Part shown: one piece after another, positions 1 through 8,388 of the stretch | Numbering within the stretch: the first letter of the stretch is position 1 | Layout of the letters: each line of letters opens with the position of its first letter | From: Herbidospora mongoliensis | GTDB lineage: Bacteria; Actinomycetota; Actinomycetes; Streptosporangiales; Streptosporangiaceae | Direction of reading: 5' to 3' | Length of the DNA stretch: 64,000 nucleotides | Assembly (NCBI RefSeq): GCF_001570545.1 | Contig: NZ_BBXD01000009.1 | Span: 744,001-808,000 of the forward strand | Position numbers and translations under genes: made by a program | The notes under the pieces: generated by a model | Told to the model about the DNA's origin: nothing | Database searches by the model: none | Seen by the model: only the letters and a program-made list of their open reading frames with translations

Positions 1-1623
1 ACCTTCCCGTGCGGCGACTGCGGCGGCGAGGCGCGGCGCGTCCCCGACGTCATCGACGTCTGGTACGACTCGGGCGCCATGCCCTTCGCCCAGTGGGGTG
101 CGCCCCACGTCAACAAGGAGGTCTTCGAGGCGGCCTACCCGGGCCAGTTCATCGCCGAGGCCATCGACCAGACGCGCGGCTGGTTCTACTCGATGATGAC
201 CGTCGGGACCCTGGTCTTCGACAAGTCGGCGTACGAGAACGTGCTCTGCCTCGGTCTCATCCTGGCCGAAGACGGCCGCAAGATGAGCAAGCACCTGGGC
301 AACGTCCTGCGCCCGATGCCCCTGATGGACCAGCACGGCGCCGACTCCCTGCGCTGGTACATGGCCACCAGCGGTTCCCCGTGGTCCCCTCGCCGGATCA
401 GCCACGGCGCCCTGGAGGAGATCGTCCGCAAGGTCCTGCTGACCTACTGGAACACGGCCTCCTTCTTCACCCTGTACGCCAACGCGTCCAACTGGACCCC
501 CGGCGCGGCCCCGGCCGACCGGCCGCTGATCGACAGATGGGCCCTGGCGGAGCTCAGCCGCACGGTGACCGAGGTGACGGCCGCCCTCGACGTCTTCGAC
601 ACCTCCCGCGCCGGCCGCCGCGTGACGGAGTTCCTGGACGACCTCTCCAACTGGTACGTCCGCCGCTCCCGCCGCCGCTTCTGGAAGGGCGAGGAGTCGG
701 CCTTCGCCACCCTGTACGAATGCCTGGAGACCGTCACCCGCCTGATGGCCCCCCTGGTCCCCTTCACCACCGACTACGTCTGGGACGCCCTGCGCACCCC
801 CGACGCCCCCGCGTCGGTCCACCTGGCGACGTGGCCGACGGTCGACGAGGCCAACGTCGACCCGGCGCTGTCGGAGCAGATGGGCCTGGTCCGCCGCCTG
901 GTCGAACTGGGCCGCTCGGCCCGCGCGTCGTCGTCGGTCAAGACCCGCCAGCCGCTGGGCCGCGCCCTGGTCGGCGCTCCGGGCTGGTCGGCGCTGTCGG
1001 GCGAACTCCGCGACCTGATCGCCGACGAGCTCAACGTGCTGGCACTGGAAGACATGTCGGGCTTCTCCGCCGACCTGGTGACCTTCACCGTGAAGCCCAA
1101 CTTCCGGGCCCTGGGCAAGCGCTTCGGCTCCCAGACCAAACTGGTCGCCGCGGCGGTCTCGGCCGCCGACCCGGCGACCCTGGCCCGAGCGATCCGCGAG
1201 GGCGGCACGGCGACCCTGGAAGCCGGCGAACTCGGCGAGGTCACCGTCGGCGGCGACGACCTCATCATCACCGAGCAGCCCAAGTCGGGCTGGGCGGTGG
1301 AGACGGGCGCCGTCGACACCGGCACCGGCGAGACGATCGCCCTCGACCTGGCCATGACCGACGAACTCCGCCGGGCGGGCCTGGTCCGCGAGGTCATCCG
1401 CCTGGTTCAGGACGCCCGCAAGTCGACCGGCCTGTCCATCACCGACCGCATCGACCTGTGGTGGTCGACCGACGCCCCCGACCTGGCCACCGCCCTGCGC
1501 GAGGGCGGCTCACTGGTGGCCGAGGAGGTCCTGGCGACCTCGTTCAGCGAGGGCGCGGCAGACGGCCCCCAGACCCACGAGGACAACGACCTCGGCCTGA
1601 GGTTCCAGCTCCGCAAGGCCTGA
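1..1623 (+). CDS. ileS: Isoleucine--tRNA ligase, C-terminal half (partial)
   Basis: Charges tRNA-Ile with isoleucine in the cytoplasm. The reading frame is open from the first base, so the N-terminal half, including the HIGH-type motif, lies outside the window; 540 residues remain. Visible are WYDSGAMPFAQWG, the FIAEAIDQTRGWFYSMM block and the ATP-binding loop as KMSKH (bases 280-294), followed by the anticodon-binding domain (DDLSNWYVRRSRRRFW) and a C-terminal region with SVKTRQPLGRAL. The IDQTRGWFY pattern is that of the eukaryote-like class of IleRS rather than the E. coli class. It ends at TGA 1621-1623, just before a strong hairpin terminator, and converges on the dcw cluster. Confidence 0.97.
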   Translation, partial: TFPCGDCGGEARRVPDVIDVWYDSGAMPFAQWGAPHVNKEVFEAAYPGQFIAEAIDQTRGWFYSMMTVGTLVFDKSAYENVLCLGLILAEDGRKMSKHLGNVLRPMPLMDQHGADSLRWYMATSGSPWSPRRISHGALEEIVRKVLLTYWNTASFFTLYANASNWTPGAAPADRPLIDRWALAELSRTVTEVTAALDVFDTSRAGRRVTEFLDDLSNWYVRRSRRRFWKGEESAFATLYECLETVTRLMAPLVPFTTDYVWDALRTPDAPASVHLATWPTVDEANVDPALSEQMGLVRRLVELGRSARASSSVKTRQPLGRALVGAPGWSALSGELRDLIADELNVLALEDMSGFSADLVTFTVKPNFRALGKRFGSQTKLVAAAVSAADPATLARAIREGGTATLEAGELGEVTVGGDDLIITEQPKSGWAVETGAVDTGTGETIALDLAMTDELRRAGLVREVIRLVQDARKSTGLSITDRIDLWWSTDAPDLATALREGGSLVAEEVLATSFSEGAADGPQTHEDNDLGLRFQLRKA

Positions 1624-1632
1624 GCAGGGGAC

Positions 1633-1671
1633 GGGCCCGGCGGAGACATCTCCGCCGGGCCCATCTTTTTT
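1633..1671 (+). terminator. Intrinsic terminator of ileS
   Basis: A perfect GC-rich stem of at least 12 bp (GGGCCCGGCGGA pairing with TCCGCCGGGCCC) begins ten bases after the ileS stop and is followed by a T-rich run (TCTTTTTT). This is a textbook rho-independent terminator for the plus strand. Confidence 0.93.
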
Positions 1672-1735
1672 CACCGGATGGGTCTATCGCCCGGATCCCG
1701 GGGCAGACGTCTCTGTGGGGCGTTGCATGGGATGA

Positions 1736-1768
1736 AAAGGCCCGGCGGATTCGATCCGCCGGGCCTTT
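1736..1768. terminator. Bidirectional hairpin terminator
   Basis: A 15-bp perfect stem (AAAGGCCCGGCGGAT pairing with ATCCGCCGGGCCTTT) with a 3-nt loop TCG. It has A residues on its left and T residues on its right, so it can stop transcription from ileS and from the minus-strand dcw operon. Confidence 0.85.
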
Positions 1769-1821
1769 CTCATGCTCTCCCCCGGCCCGCCGCCTCTCTT
1801 CGGGGCGTCGCATGGACGAAA

Positions 1822-1852
1822 GAGGCCCGGTGGACTTGATCCACCGGGCCTC
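1822..1852 (-). terminator. Hairpin terminator at the distal end of the dcw cluster
   Basis: A 13-bp stem (GAGGCCCGGTGGA with TCCACCGGGCCTC, loop CTTGA) lies 13 bases beyond the stop codon of the minus-strand gene ending at 1866. An A-rich stretch on its plus-strand left side gives the minus-strand transcript a short U-rich tail. It is the third hairpin in this 240-base gap. Confidence 0.8.
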
Positions 1853-1865
1853 TTCGTTGAAGGTT

Positions 1866-3263
1866 TCAGGACTTGTCGCACACCGTGCAGGGCGTCAGCC
1901 CCGCCTCTTCGGCGGCCGGCAATGACATGGTCTCGATGCCGTCTTCCTCACCCTTGATCAGCGGGCACTCGGGCGAGTGGTAGCGCTTGGTGCCCTCCAT
2001 GACCTTGACCATGGGCGGCGGCAGCTTGCGCTCGACGGTGTCACCGTCACGGTCCTCGCCGTCTTCGCCCTCTTCCACGGCGACCTCTTCCACGTAGGTC
2101 TCTTCGACCTCGGCCTCTTCCGCGGCGGCGGGGGCCGGCGCGGGCGCGCGCTCAGCAGCGGCCGCGGCCCGGGAGAAGGCGTTCCAGGAGGACGAGGCCT
2201 CGGGGATCGCGATGGCGGGCTTGGTGGAAGTGGTGGGCTCGGGCTGGTCGGTCTCGGCCTGGAGAGCCTCGGAGGCCTCGGGCTCCGGAGAGTCGGGCTC
2301 GGCGGGCTTGTCCTTCTTGGGCGAGGGCTCCGGAACAGCGTCTTCGGGATCGGCGGGCTTCATCGTCTCGGAAGCCGCCGCGAAGGAGGGAACCGCGCTC
2401 TTGGGCTCGGCCTTCGCATAAGGGTTGGCCCTGGTGGCGGACTCGGCCTTGGCCGCGGGTTCCGCGGGGCGCACGGACTCGGGCCAGCCGCCCGACGACG
2501 TGGGCCGGGCTTCGGACCGGCTCGACGCGACCGGTTCCGGCCATCCGGTCGAAGACGGTTCGGCGCGGAAGACGGCGGTGGACTCGCCGGACTCCAGCGA
2601 CGGAGCTGCGGCCGGGACGGCCGGGGAGACGACGGCCGGGGCGACAGGAGGGGTGGAGGCGGCCGGAGGCACCGGTCCGGCGCGCCCGGGGGTGTCGGCC
2701 GGCTCCACCCTCGCTTCCTGGACCGTGGTGGCCCAGGTGTCGTCTGTGACTGCGTCGACGACGCAGGTGGTGCAGGGCGTGAAGCCCTCTTCCCTGGCTT
2801 CCTCGACCGTCAGTTCCTCGGTCTCGCGGCCGACGAGCTGCCGGCAGCCGGAGCGGTGGAACCTCTTGCGGCCGGGGATGACCAGGACGATCGAATCGGG
2901 CCCCAGCCCGGGGGCGGGCATCGGGGCGGACACGGTCGGGTTGGGCGGATAGGCAGGGGAAACCGTGGGCGGCACCGGCGGCATGGGAGCCATGACCGTC
3001 GGAGCGCCGTAGACCGGCATTCCGGCGTGGGCCATCTGCGGCATCAGCTGCGGAGCGATGGCGGCCTGATGGGCCTCGACAGCGGCCCGGCCCCCAGCGG
3101 GGAACAGCTCGTGACGCCTCAGCAGCGCCCCGATCAGCAGGCAGACCGCGCTCAGCACGCTGATCACGATCGACCACATCACGAGGAATGCCATCCCGAG
3201 CACGACACCGGCGATCAGTAGCACGATCGCCGCGAGAACAAGGGCGGCACTGACAAGGATCAC
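1866..3263 (-). CDS. Membrane-anchored Pro/Ala/Glu-rich protein with two Ada-like zinc-binding modules
   Basis: No established function is recognised. The 465-residue protein starts (GTG) with two hydrophobic helices (about residues 2-29 and 31-48), so the long remainder is probably cytoplasmic. Two related modules are visible: H136-x3-C140 ... C164-x2-C167 (RFHRSGC ... FTPCTTC) and H429-x3-C433 ... C459-x2-C462 (RYHSPEC ... LTPCTVC). This pattern resembles the small zinc-binding domain of Ada and related nuclease-associated domains. Between them lie about 230 residues of low-complexity, acidic, Pro/Ala-rich sequence. It is the last gene of the dcw cluster, 49 nt after divIVA, so a role at the pole or septum is possible but only inferred. 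Confidence 0.8.
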   Translation of the reverse strand: MILVSAALVLAAIVLLIAGVVLGMAFLVMWSIVISVLSAVCLLIGALLRRHELFPAGGRAAVEAHQAAIAPQLMPQMAHAGMPVYGAPTVMAPMPPVPPTVSPAYPPNPTVSAPMPAPGLGPDSIVLVIPGRKRFHRSGCRQLVGRETEELTVEEAREEGFTPCTTCVVDAVTDDTWATTVQEARVEPADTPGRAGPVPPAASTPPVAPAVVSPAVPAAAPSLESGESTAVFRAEPSSTGWPEPVASSRSEARPTSSGGWPESVRPAEPAAKAESATRANPYAKAEPKSAVPSFAAASETMKPADPEDAVPEPSPKKDKPAEPDSPEPEASEALQAETDQPEPTTSTKPAIAIPEASSSWNAFSRAAAAAERAPAPAPAAAEEAEVEETYVEEVAVEEGEDGEDRDGDTVERKLPPPMVKVMEGTKRYHSPECPLIKGEEDGIETMSLPAAEEAGLTPCTVCDKS

Positions 3264-3312
3264 GGGGGGCTAGCCTTCCGAACTACCTGAACGCGTGCGA
3301 GGAGCGATAACC

Positions 3313-4179
3313 CTAGCGGCGGTCGCCGTGAGAGCCGTCGGGGGCGGGGAAGCCTCCGGTGTGCTGCTCAGTGGCGAACGGGTTGGGGACGGCCTGGATC
3401 TGCGGACCGGGCGCGACGGCGTGAGCCATCTGCGGCTGGCCCTGCTGACCCTGCTGCATGGCTGGATTTCCGACGATCGGGAATCCACCGCTGCCTTCGG
3501 CCTGGACGTTCAGCTCGGCGAGCTGGTTCTCCAGGTAGAGCTTCAGGCGGCTGCGGTATTCGCGCTCGAAGCTGCGCAGTTCGTCGACCTTGCGCTCGAG
3601 CTCGTCGCGGGTCTGCACCAGCGAGCCCATGGCCTGGCGGTGACGCTCCTGAGCGTCACGCTCCAAAGTCTCGGCACGGGCACGCGCGTCGCCGATGACC
3701 TGCTCGGCCTGACGACGGGCCTTGCCGAGAACCTCGTCGGCCTCACGGCGGGCGCGGGTGACGGTCTCGTCGGCTTCACGACGGGCGTCGGCGATCGCCT
3801 GGTCGGCGGTCTGCTGAGCCAGCGCGAGCACGCGGGCCGCGGTGTCCATGTTGTCTTCAGCCGGAGGAAGGCTCATGACGGGGACGGGCTCGGGACGCAC
3901 CGGCTCGGGCTGGCGCATCGGCTCGGAGATCATGTCATTCTTCTGATCACCGATGGGGGCGGGGGCCATCTGCATGCCGCCCATGGCCATGCCGCCGGGG
4001 ACCTTGCCCCGGAGACACTCGGCCAGCTTGGCGCGCAGCTCCTCGTTCTCCTGAATGAGGCGGTCGAGCTCTGCCTCGACCTCGTCGAGGAAAGCGTCCA
4101 CCTCTTCCTCGTCGTAGCCCGGCCTCAACCGGGTGGTACTGAACTGCTTGTTCCGCACGTCGGCGGGCGTCAGCGGCAT
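3313..4179 (-). CDS. divIVA: DivIVA/Wag31 polar growth scaffold
   Basis: Coiled-coil protein that marks poles and septa and recruits the cell wall growth machinery in actinobacteria. The N-terminus MPLTPADVRNKQFSTTRL followed by YDEEEVDAFLDEVEAEL is the diagnostic membrane-binding DivIVA domain. After a Gly/Met-rich linker (about residues 60-110) comes a long coiled coil (residues about 115-245, heptad-like EADETVTRARREADEVLGKARRQ), then a Gln/Pro-rich tail. At 288 residues the length is usual for the actinobacterial form. A GGAGACC ribosome site precedes the ATG. It follows the YggT gene at 49 nt. Confidence 0.97.
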   Translation of the reverse strand: MPLTPADVRNKQFSTTRLRPGYDEEEVDAFLDEVEAELDRLIQENEELRAKLAECLRGKVPGGMAMGGMQMAPAPIGDQKNDMISEPMRQPEPVRPEPVPVMSLPPAEDNMDTAARVLALAQQTADQAIADARREADETVTRARREADEVLGKARRQAEQVIGDARARAETLERDAQERHRQAMGSLVQTRDELERKVDELRSFEREYRSRLKLYLENQLAELNVQAEGSGGFPIVGNPAMQQGQQGQPQMAHAVAPGPQIQAVPNPFATEQHTGGFPAPDGSHGDRR

Positions 4180-4228
4180 TTGGGTCTCCTTGGCGCGCTT
4201 GGAGTCTGTCCGGAGGGACGGTACCCGA

Positions 4229-4516
4229 TCAACGAAGCGCGGACACGACTTGGATCAAGACCAAGACCACAATGAACAGCACTGTGAAGCTTAGGTCAAA
4301 GGCCACCGTACCCAACCTGAGGGGAGGAATGAAACGGCGGAGAAACTTGAGAGGTGGGTCGGTGGCGGTGTATGTGGCCTCCGCCAGAACCAGCACCGGG
4401 CCCTTGGGCCTCCAGGCCCGGGCGAATGCCTGGACCGTCTCGAAGATCATCCGTCCGATCAGCAGCACCAGATATAGGGCCAGGACAGCGACCAAGATCT
4501 CACTAACGATCCCCAC
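4229..4516 (-). CDS. YggT family membrane protein
   Basis: A 95-residue protein with a GTG start and two transmembrane helices, one at the N-terminus (VSEILVAVLALYLVLLIGRMIF) and one at the C-terminus (FDLSFTVLFIVVLVLIQ). These flank the conserved TDPPLKFLRRFIPPLRLG stretch that defines the YggT/YlmG family. In Gram-positive bacteria this gene sits between sepF and divIVA, exactly as here, and is associated with division and envelope maintenance; its biochemical role is not settled. It lies 83 nt after sepF. Confidence 0.93.
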   Translation of the reverse strand: MGIVSEILVAVLALYLVLLIGRMIFETVQAFARAWRPKGPVLVLAEATYTATDPPLKFLRRFIPPLRLGTVAFDLSFTVLFIVVLVLIQVVSALR

Positions 4517-4599
4517 GGTCGAGCCTCGCCTCCGTCCGGGTCTGCTTCCTCCGGGCGTTCAGGCCGCCGGGGAGCCGCTCACTGTTCATACACGGAACT

Positions 4600-5097
4600 C
4601 TAGCTCTGGTTGAAGAAACCGCGTTCCGCGATCCGTGCCTTGTCCTCAGCCGTCACCTCGACATTGGCCGGGGACAACAGGAACACCTTGTTGGTAACAC
4701 GTTCAATGCTGCCGTGTAGGCCAAAAATCAGACCTGCCGCAAAATCGACGAGTCGTTTCGCGTCACTGTCAACCATTTCGGTCAAATTCATGATCACCGG
4801 GGTGCCTTCACGGAAGTGCTCCCCGATCGTCCGCGCCTCGTTGTAGGTGCGGGGATGGAGCGTGGTAATTCGCGCCAGATCGGTCGTACGCCGCTCAATG
4901 ACGGCCGCCGAGGGTCGCGGCGCCGGGACGGGGGAATCGTCGCTCCCATCGCGGCCCTGGGTGCCCTGCGGGTTGAAGTCGCCAGGGATGTCGTAGTCGT
5001 CGCCGAACTCGTCGGCGTACTCGCGGTATCGGTCGTAACGGTCGTCGTCCTCCACGAGACCGAGGTAGACCGCCATCTTGCGCATCGCGCCGGCCAT
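4600..5097 (-). CDS. sepF: Cell division protein SepF
   Basis: Membrane-tethered FtsZ partner that anchors and bundles Z-ring filaments; actinobacteria lack FtsA and use SepF instead. The 165-residue protein begins with the amphipathic membrane-targeting helix ([19 protein letters not shown]). An acidic, Pro-rich linker follows, then the folded SepF domain from about residue 70 ([21 protein letters not shown] ... [23 protein letters not shown]). The 165-nt gap upstream holds a copy of the dispersed repeat, so sepF may have its own promoter. Confidence 0.96.
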   Translation of the reverse strand: MAGAMRKMAVYLGLVEDDDRYDRYREYADEFGDDYDIPGDFNPQGTQGRDGSDDSPVPAPRPSAAVIERRTTDLARITTLHPRTYNEARTIGEHFREGTPVIMNLTEMVDSDAKRLVDFAAGLIFGLHGSIERVTNKVFLLSPANVEVTAEDKARIAERGFFNQS

Positions 5098-5153
5098 CGC
5101 TCCGTCGTCCTCCGTCTACCGTGCCCAAGGCTGAAGGTCCGTGGCGGATCCCT

Positions 5154-5217
5154 GCCTGTTCGTTGAGGCAAAATTCAGGCTCGAGCCACGGCCGTCCTTC
5201 GGCCGTCCGCATCTCTC
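5154..5217 (-). repeat. Dispersed 60-bp repeat, copy E
   Basis: In the yggS-sepF gap. Read on the minus strand it has a GC hairpin (ACGGCCGAAGGACGGCCGT), then GGCTCGAGCCTGAATTTTGCC and a tail ending GAACAGGC. It aligns over its whole length with the copy at 54374-54437 and shares its core with copies at 27405-27563. No open frame crosses it. Confidence 0.7.
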
Positions 5218-5262
5218 GCTCTGGCGAACCGCTGATCGTACCTACTTGTTACTCGGGGGACA

Positions 5263-5976
5263 TTACCTGACGAAGGGCTTCCGGCGGCCGAGCAACGCCG
5301 TACCGACTCGCAGGTGTGTCGCGCCGTTCGATATCGCTTGGGGCAGATCGCCGCTCATGCCCGCCGAAATGATGTTCGCGTGCTGATGATCTTTTTGTAC
5401 GGCTTGCGCCACCCCGTACAACCGGGCGAACGCGGGGTCCGGGTCCTCCCCCAGCGGAGCGACCCCCATGACCCCCCGCAATTCCACACCGGGCAACCCG
5501 GCGATCGAAGAGGCGAGCGGCAGGACGTCGGCCGGGAGCGTGCCACCCCGGTCGGGGCGGCCGTCGAGGGAGACCTGGATGAGGCAGCCGATCTCGCGCC
5601 CGGCGCGGACGGCCTCACGGGACAGCGCCTCGGCGAGGCGGAGCCGGTCGACGCCGTGGACGACATCGGCGTAGGCGACGACGGACCGGGCCTTGTTGGT
5701 CTGCACCTGGCCGATGAAGTGCCAGGTCAGCGCCAGATCAGCGCATTCGGCGGCCTTGACGGCGGCCTCCTGGTCGCGGTTCTCCCCCACGTCGGCGACG
5801 CCGAGCCCGGCCAGCAGCCGGACGTCGGAGGCGGGGTAGGTCTTGGTGACCGCGATGAGCGTGATTTCGGAGCGGGACCGGCCTGCGGCGGCGCACGCGT
5901 CGGTGATGCGGCGTTCGACCTCGGCCAGCCCCGCCGCGATCTCCTCACCCCGGGGGGAGGGTGCGGCGTGGGTCAT
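5263..5976 (-). CDS. YggS family pyridoxal phosphate homeostasis protein
   Basis: PLP-carrier protein (PLPBP/YggS/YlmE family) that buffers vitamin B6 and amino-acid pools; it has the alanine-racemase TIM barrel but no known catalysis. The PLP lysine is in ITLIAVTKTYP (K44). Also visible are GENRDQEA, WHFIGQVQTNKAR and the C-terminal SAGMSGDLPQAISNGATHLRVG signature. Length 237 residues is normal. It starts ten bases after the ftsZ stop, with no ylmD-type (laccase-domain) gene in between, unlike the streptomycete order. Confidence 0.95.
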   Translation of the reverse strand: MTHAAPSPRGEEIAAGLAEVERRITDACAAAGRSRSEITLIAVTKTYPASDVRLLAGLGVADVGENRDQEAAVKAAECADLALTWHFIGQVQTNKARSVVAYADVVHGVDRLRLAEALSREAVRAGREIGCLIQVSLDGRPDRGGTLPADVLPLASSIAGLPGVELRGVMGVAPLGEDPDPAFARLYGVAQAVQKDHQHANIISAGMSGDLPQAISNGATHLRVGTALLGRRKPFVR

Positions 5977-5986
5977 GGATGAGCGG

Positions 5987-7465
5987 TTACTTCAGGAAGT
6001 CGGGCACGTCGAGTTCGTCTTCCTGCTCTTCGAAGACGACCGGACGGCGCGGCACGGGCTGGGTGACCTTCGAGGTGATCGGGGTCGGCGGCTCGGTCGG
6101 GCGCGGGATCGCGAACGGGCCGGTGCCCGAGGCGCTCTGCTGCTCGGGCCGGGACTCGGCCGACTCGCGGCCGAAGTGACCGGTCGACACGCTGCCCTCA
6201 CGCTCGGACTGCACCGGGGCCGGAGCCTGGGCGGCCTGCTGGGCGGGCTGGTGCGCCGGGGCGACCGGCGGCGAGACCGGAGCGGAGACCGGGCGGATCG
6301 GCTGCGCCTGCTGGGCCGGAGCCGGGCGCGGGGCCGGAGCCTCGACGCGCTGCTCGGGCTTCGGCTTGGGCGACGGCGCCACGAACGACGACAGACCCGG
6401 ACGCTCCCGCGTCGGCTGCCCGGTCGGCGAGGACACGGAGGCCGGGCGGGCCGCGGCCGCCGGAGCGGCGGGCTGCGGGCGGGTGGACTGCTGCGGCAGC
6501 GGCTCGCTGCGGACCGGCTCCGGCTCGTCGAAGCCGGCGGCGATGACCGTCACGCGGACCTCGTCGCCGAGGGCGTCGTCGATGACCGTACCGAAGATGA
6601 TGTTGGCGTCGGGCGCGGCGGCGTTGGAGACGAGCTGCGCGGCCTCGTTGATCTCGAACAGGCCCAGGTCGGAGCCGCCCGCGATCGACAGCAGCACACC
6701 GTGGGCGCCGTCGATGCTGGCCTCCAGCAGCGGGCTGGACACGGCCATCTCGGCCGCGGCGACCGAGCGGTCGTCGCCGCGCGCGTGGCCGATGCCCATG
6801 AGGGCCGAGCCGGCGCCCGACATGACCGACTTCACGTCGGCGAAGTCGAGGTTGATCAGACCCGGCGTGGTGATGAGGTCGGTGATTCCCTGCACACCCG
6901 ACAGCAGGACCTGGTCGGCCGCCTTGAACGCGTCGAGCACGCTCACCTGGCGGTCGGAGATCGAGAGCAGCCGGTCGTTCGGAATGACGATGAGCGTGTC
7001 CACCTCAGCGCGGAGATTCTCTATTCCCGCTTCAGCCTGCATCGCGCGCCGCTTCCCTTCGAAGCTAAACGGCCGCGTGACGACTCCTATAGTCAAAGCA
7101 CCGAGCGATCGTGCGATGTTGGCCACGACGGGTGCGCCACCGGTTCCGGTGCCGCCGCCCTCACCTGCGGTGACGAACACCATGTCGGCGCCCTTGATGA
7201 CCTCTTCGATCTCCTCGCGGTGATCTTCGGCCGCTTTGCGGCCCACCTCGGGGTTCGCGCCGGCGCCGAGGCCGCGGGTGAGCTCCCGGCCGACGTCGAG
7301 CTTGACGTCGGCGTCACTCATGAGCAGCGCCTGGGCGTCGGTGTTGATGGCGATGAACTCGACGCCCTTGAGTCCCTCCTCGATCATCCGGTTGACGGCG
7401 TTGACTCCGCCGCCGCCGATTCCAACGACTTTGATGACCGCGAGGTAGTTCTGCGGTGCTGCCAC
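5987..7465 (-). CDS. ftsZ: Cell division GTPase FtsZ
   Basis: Tubulin homologue that polymerises into the Z ring. The GTG start at 7465 is preferred because [20 protein letters not shown] is the standard actinobacterial N-terminus and GGAAAGG lies upstream; an in-frame ORF extends 13 codons further. The tubulin signature [13 protein letters not shown] and the T7 region are present. The globular domain ends near residue 315. A long Pro/Ala/Gln-rich linker of about 165 residues then leads to the conserved C-terminal peptide [10 protein letters not shown] that binds SepF and other partners. Total 492 residues, longer than E. coli FtsZ because of the linker. Confidence 0.98.
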   Translation of the reverse strand: MAAPQNYLAVIKVVGIGGGGVNAVNRMIEEGLKGVEFIAINTDAQALLMSDADVKLDVGRELTRGLGAGANPEVGRKAAEDHREEIEEVIKGADMVFVTAGEGGGTGTGGAPVVANIARSLGALTIGVVTRPFSFEGKRRAMQAEAGIENLRAEVDTLIVIPNDRLLSISDRQVSVLDAFKAADQVLLSGVQGITDLITTPGLINLDFADVKSVMSGAGSALMGIGHARGDDRSVAAAEMAVSSPLLEASIDGAHGVLLSIAGGSDLGLFEINEAAQLVSNAAAPDANIIFGTVIDDALGDEVRVTVIAAGFDEPEPVRSEPLPQQSTRPQPAAPAAAARPASVSSPTGQPTRERPGLSSFVAPSPKPKPEQRVEAPAPRPAPAQQAQPIRPVSAPVSPPVAPAHQPAQQAAQAPAPVQSEREGSVSTGHFGRESAESRPEQQSASGTGPFAIPRPTEPPTPITSKVTQPVPRRPVVFEEQEDELDVPDFLK

Positions 7466-7535
7466 GACGAGGGGCCTTTCCGCTCGCTTACATATGTCCG
7501 TCACGGGCGGGTGCCCGCACTAGCCAAGTCTCACC

Positions 7536-7563
7536 CTCAAGTTGAGATTTAGAGTTATGTCAA
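7536..7563 (-). promoter_or_regulatory. Putative ftsZ promoter and palindrome
   Basis: In the 188-nt ftsQ-ftsZ gap the minus strand shows a perfect -35 hexamer TTGACA (7563-7558). An 11-bp palindrome CTCAACTTGAG (7546-7536) covers the place where the -10 should be. No good -10 hexamer is seen at 17-18 nt spacing, so either an activator or a non-standard -10 would be needed. A dedicated ftsZ promoter in this gap is usual in actinobacteria. Confidence 0.45.
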
Positions 7564-7653
7564 CCTGAGGATTGATACGGACAGTAGGGTTGCGCCCCGC
7601 CAGGGTCAACTCACCGCGCCGCAACCGGCCCGGCGTGTCGTGAACGCGGCTCC

Positions 7654-8388
7654 TCAGCGGACGGTGACGACTTCCGGAGAGCTCACGTCGAAGGTCTCGG
7701 CCCGCTGGTTGAGCAGCCCGAGAAGGATACGGGTCTTGTCGGCCGCGCGTTCGGGCCCGCCGAAGATCACCGTCCGGCCGTCGGACAGCAGCAGGGTCAC
7801 CGAGTCGGCCTTCTTGGCCTGCACCTCGTGGACCTTCCGCAGCAGGTGCTCGGGCAGCACGCCGAGAACGCTCAGCGCGGCGAGCACCGCCGGGTCCTGC
7901 GGGTCGAGCTGCGGCAGCCGGACCACCGGCAGCCGGGGCGGGGCGACCGCGACGATGTCGAGCACCACCCCGAACCGGTCGACCACGGCCGACTTGCCGT
8001 TCATCGGCACCGAGGCCAGCGCGGTGCGTTCGCGGATCGTGATCGTGATCGTGCCGGGCCAGACCCGTTCGACCCTGGCCGACTCGACCTCGGTCACGGC
8101 GGCCACCCGGCGGCGGACCGCCTCGAGGTCGACCGTGGCCATCGGGGTGTCGGGGGACAGCGCGGCGGCCCGCTCGATCTGATCGGACGGCAGCGCCAGC
8201 ACGCCCTCGACCACGATCTCCTTGACGCCCAGCACCGGCGACAGGAACACCAGCCAGCCCGAGACCGCCAGCGTGCCGCCGGTGATCAGGGCGGCGCTGG
8301 CGAAGCGCCAGATGCCCGGCCGTTTGCGGGTCGCCCGCTCGGGTGCGGGCGACCTGTCGGCGAGCGCCGGAACCTCAGCCGTGGTCAC
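7654..8388 (-). CDS. ftsQ: Cell division protein FtsQ (DivIB)
   Basis: Single-pass divisome protein that bridges FtsL/FtsB-type proteins with FtsW/FtsI. The 244-residue product starts at GTG 8388, which overlaps the murC stop as GTGA; the frame is open much further upstream but only as a shadow of murC. It has a short cytoplasmic tail, one TM helix (about residues 29-50), a POTRA domain starting GVKEIVVEGV, and the FtsQ domain (VWPGTITITIRERTALASV ... VDRFGVVLD). It ends 188 nt before the ftsZ start. Confidence 0.95.
   Translation of the reverse strand: MTTAEVPALADRSPAPERATRKRPGIWRFASAALITGGTLAVSGWLVFLSPVLGVKEIVVEGVLALPSDQIERAAALSPDTPMATVDLEAVRRRVAAVTEVESARVERVWPGTITITIRERTALASVPMNGKSAVVDRFGVVLDIVAVAPPRLPVVRLPQLDPQDPAVLAALSVLGVLPEHLLRKVHEVQAKKADSVTLLLSDGRTVIFGGPERAADKTRILLGLLNQRAETFDVSSPEVVTVR

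Larger units (their letters stand above)
1711..1854. repeat. Tandem duplication of a terminator-bearing unit
   Basis: Bases 1711-1770 and 1796-1854 align as two imperfect copies of one unit: a leader (GGGGCGTTGCATGG versus GGGGCGTCGCATGG), then an A-rich stretch, then a GGCCCGG(C/T)GGA hairpin. Stem changes are compensated in the second copy (CGG/CCG becomes TGG/CCA), so pairing is kept. The unit was apparently duplicated between two convergent genes. Confidence 0.75.

Noticed and set aside
9-1925. Long Arg/Pro/Gly-rich open frame on the plus strand over ileS
   Set aside because: Runs in another frame across ileS and the terminators; its composition is typical of shifted high-GC coding DNA and the real frame is clear.
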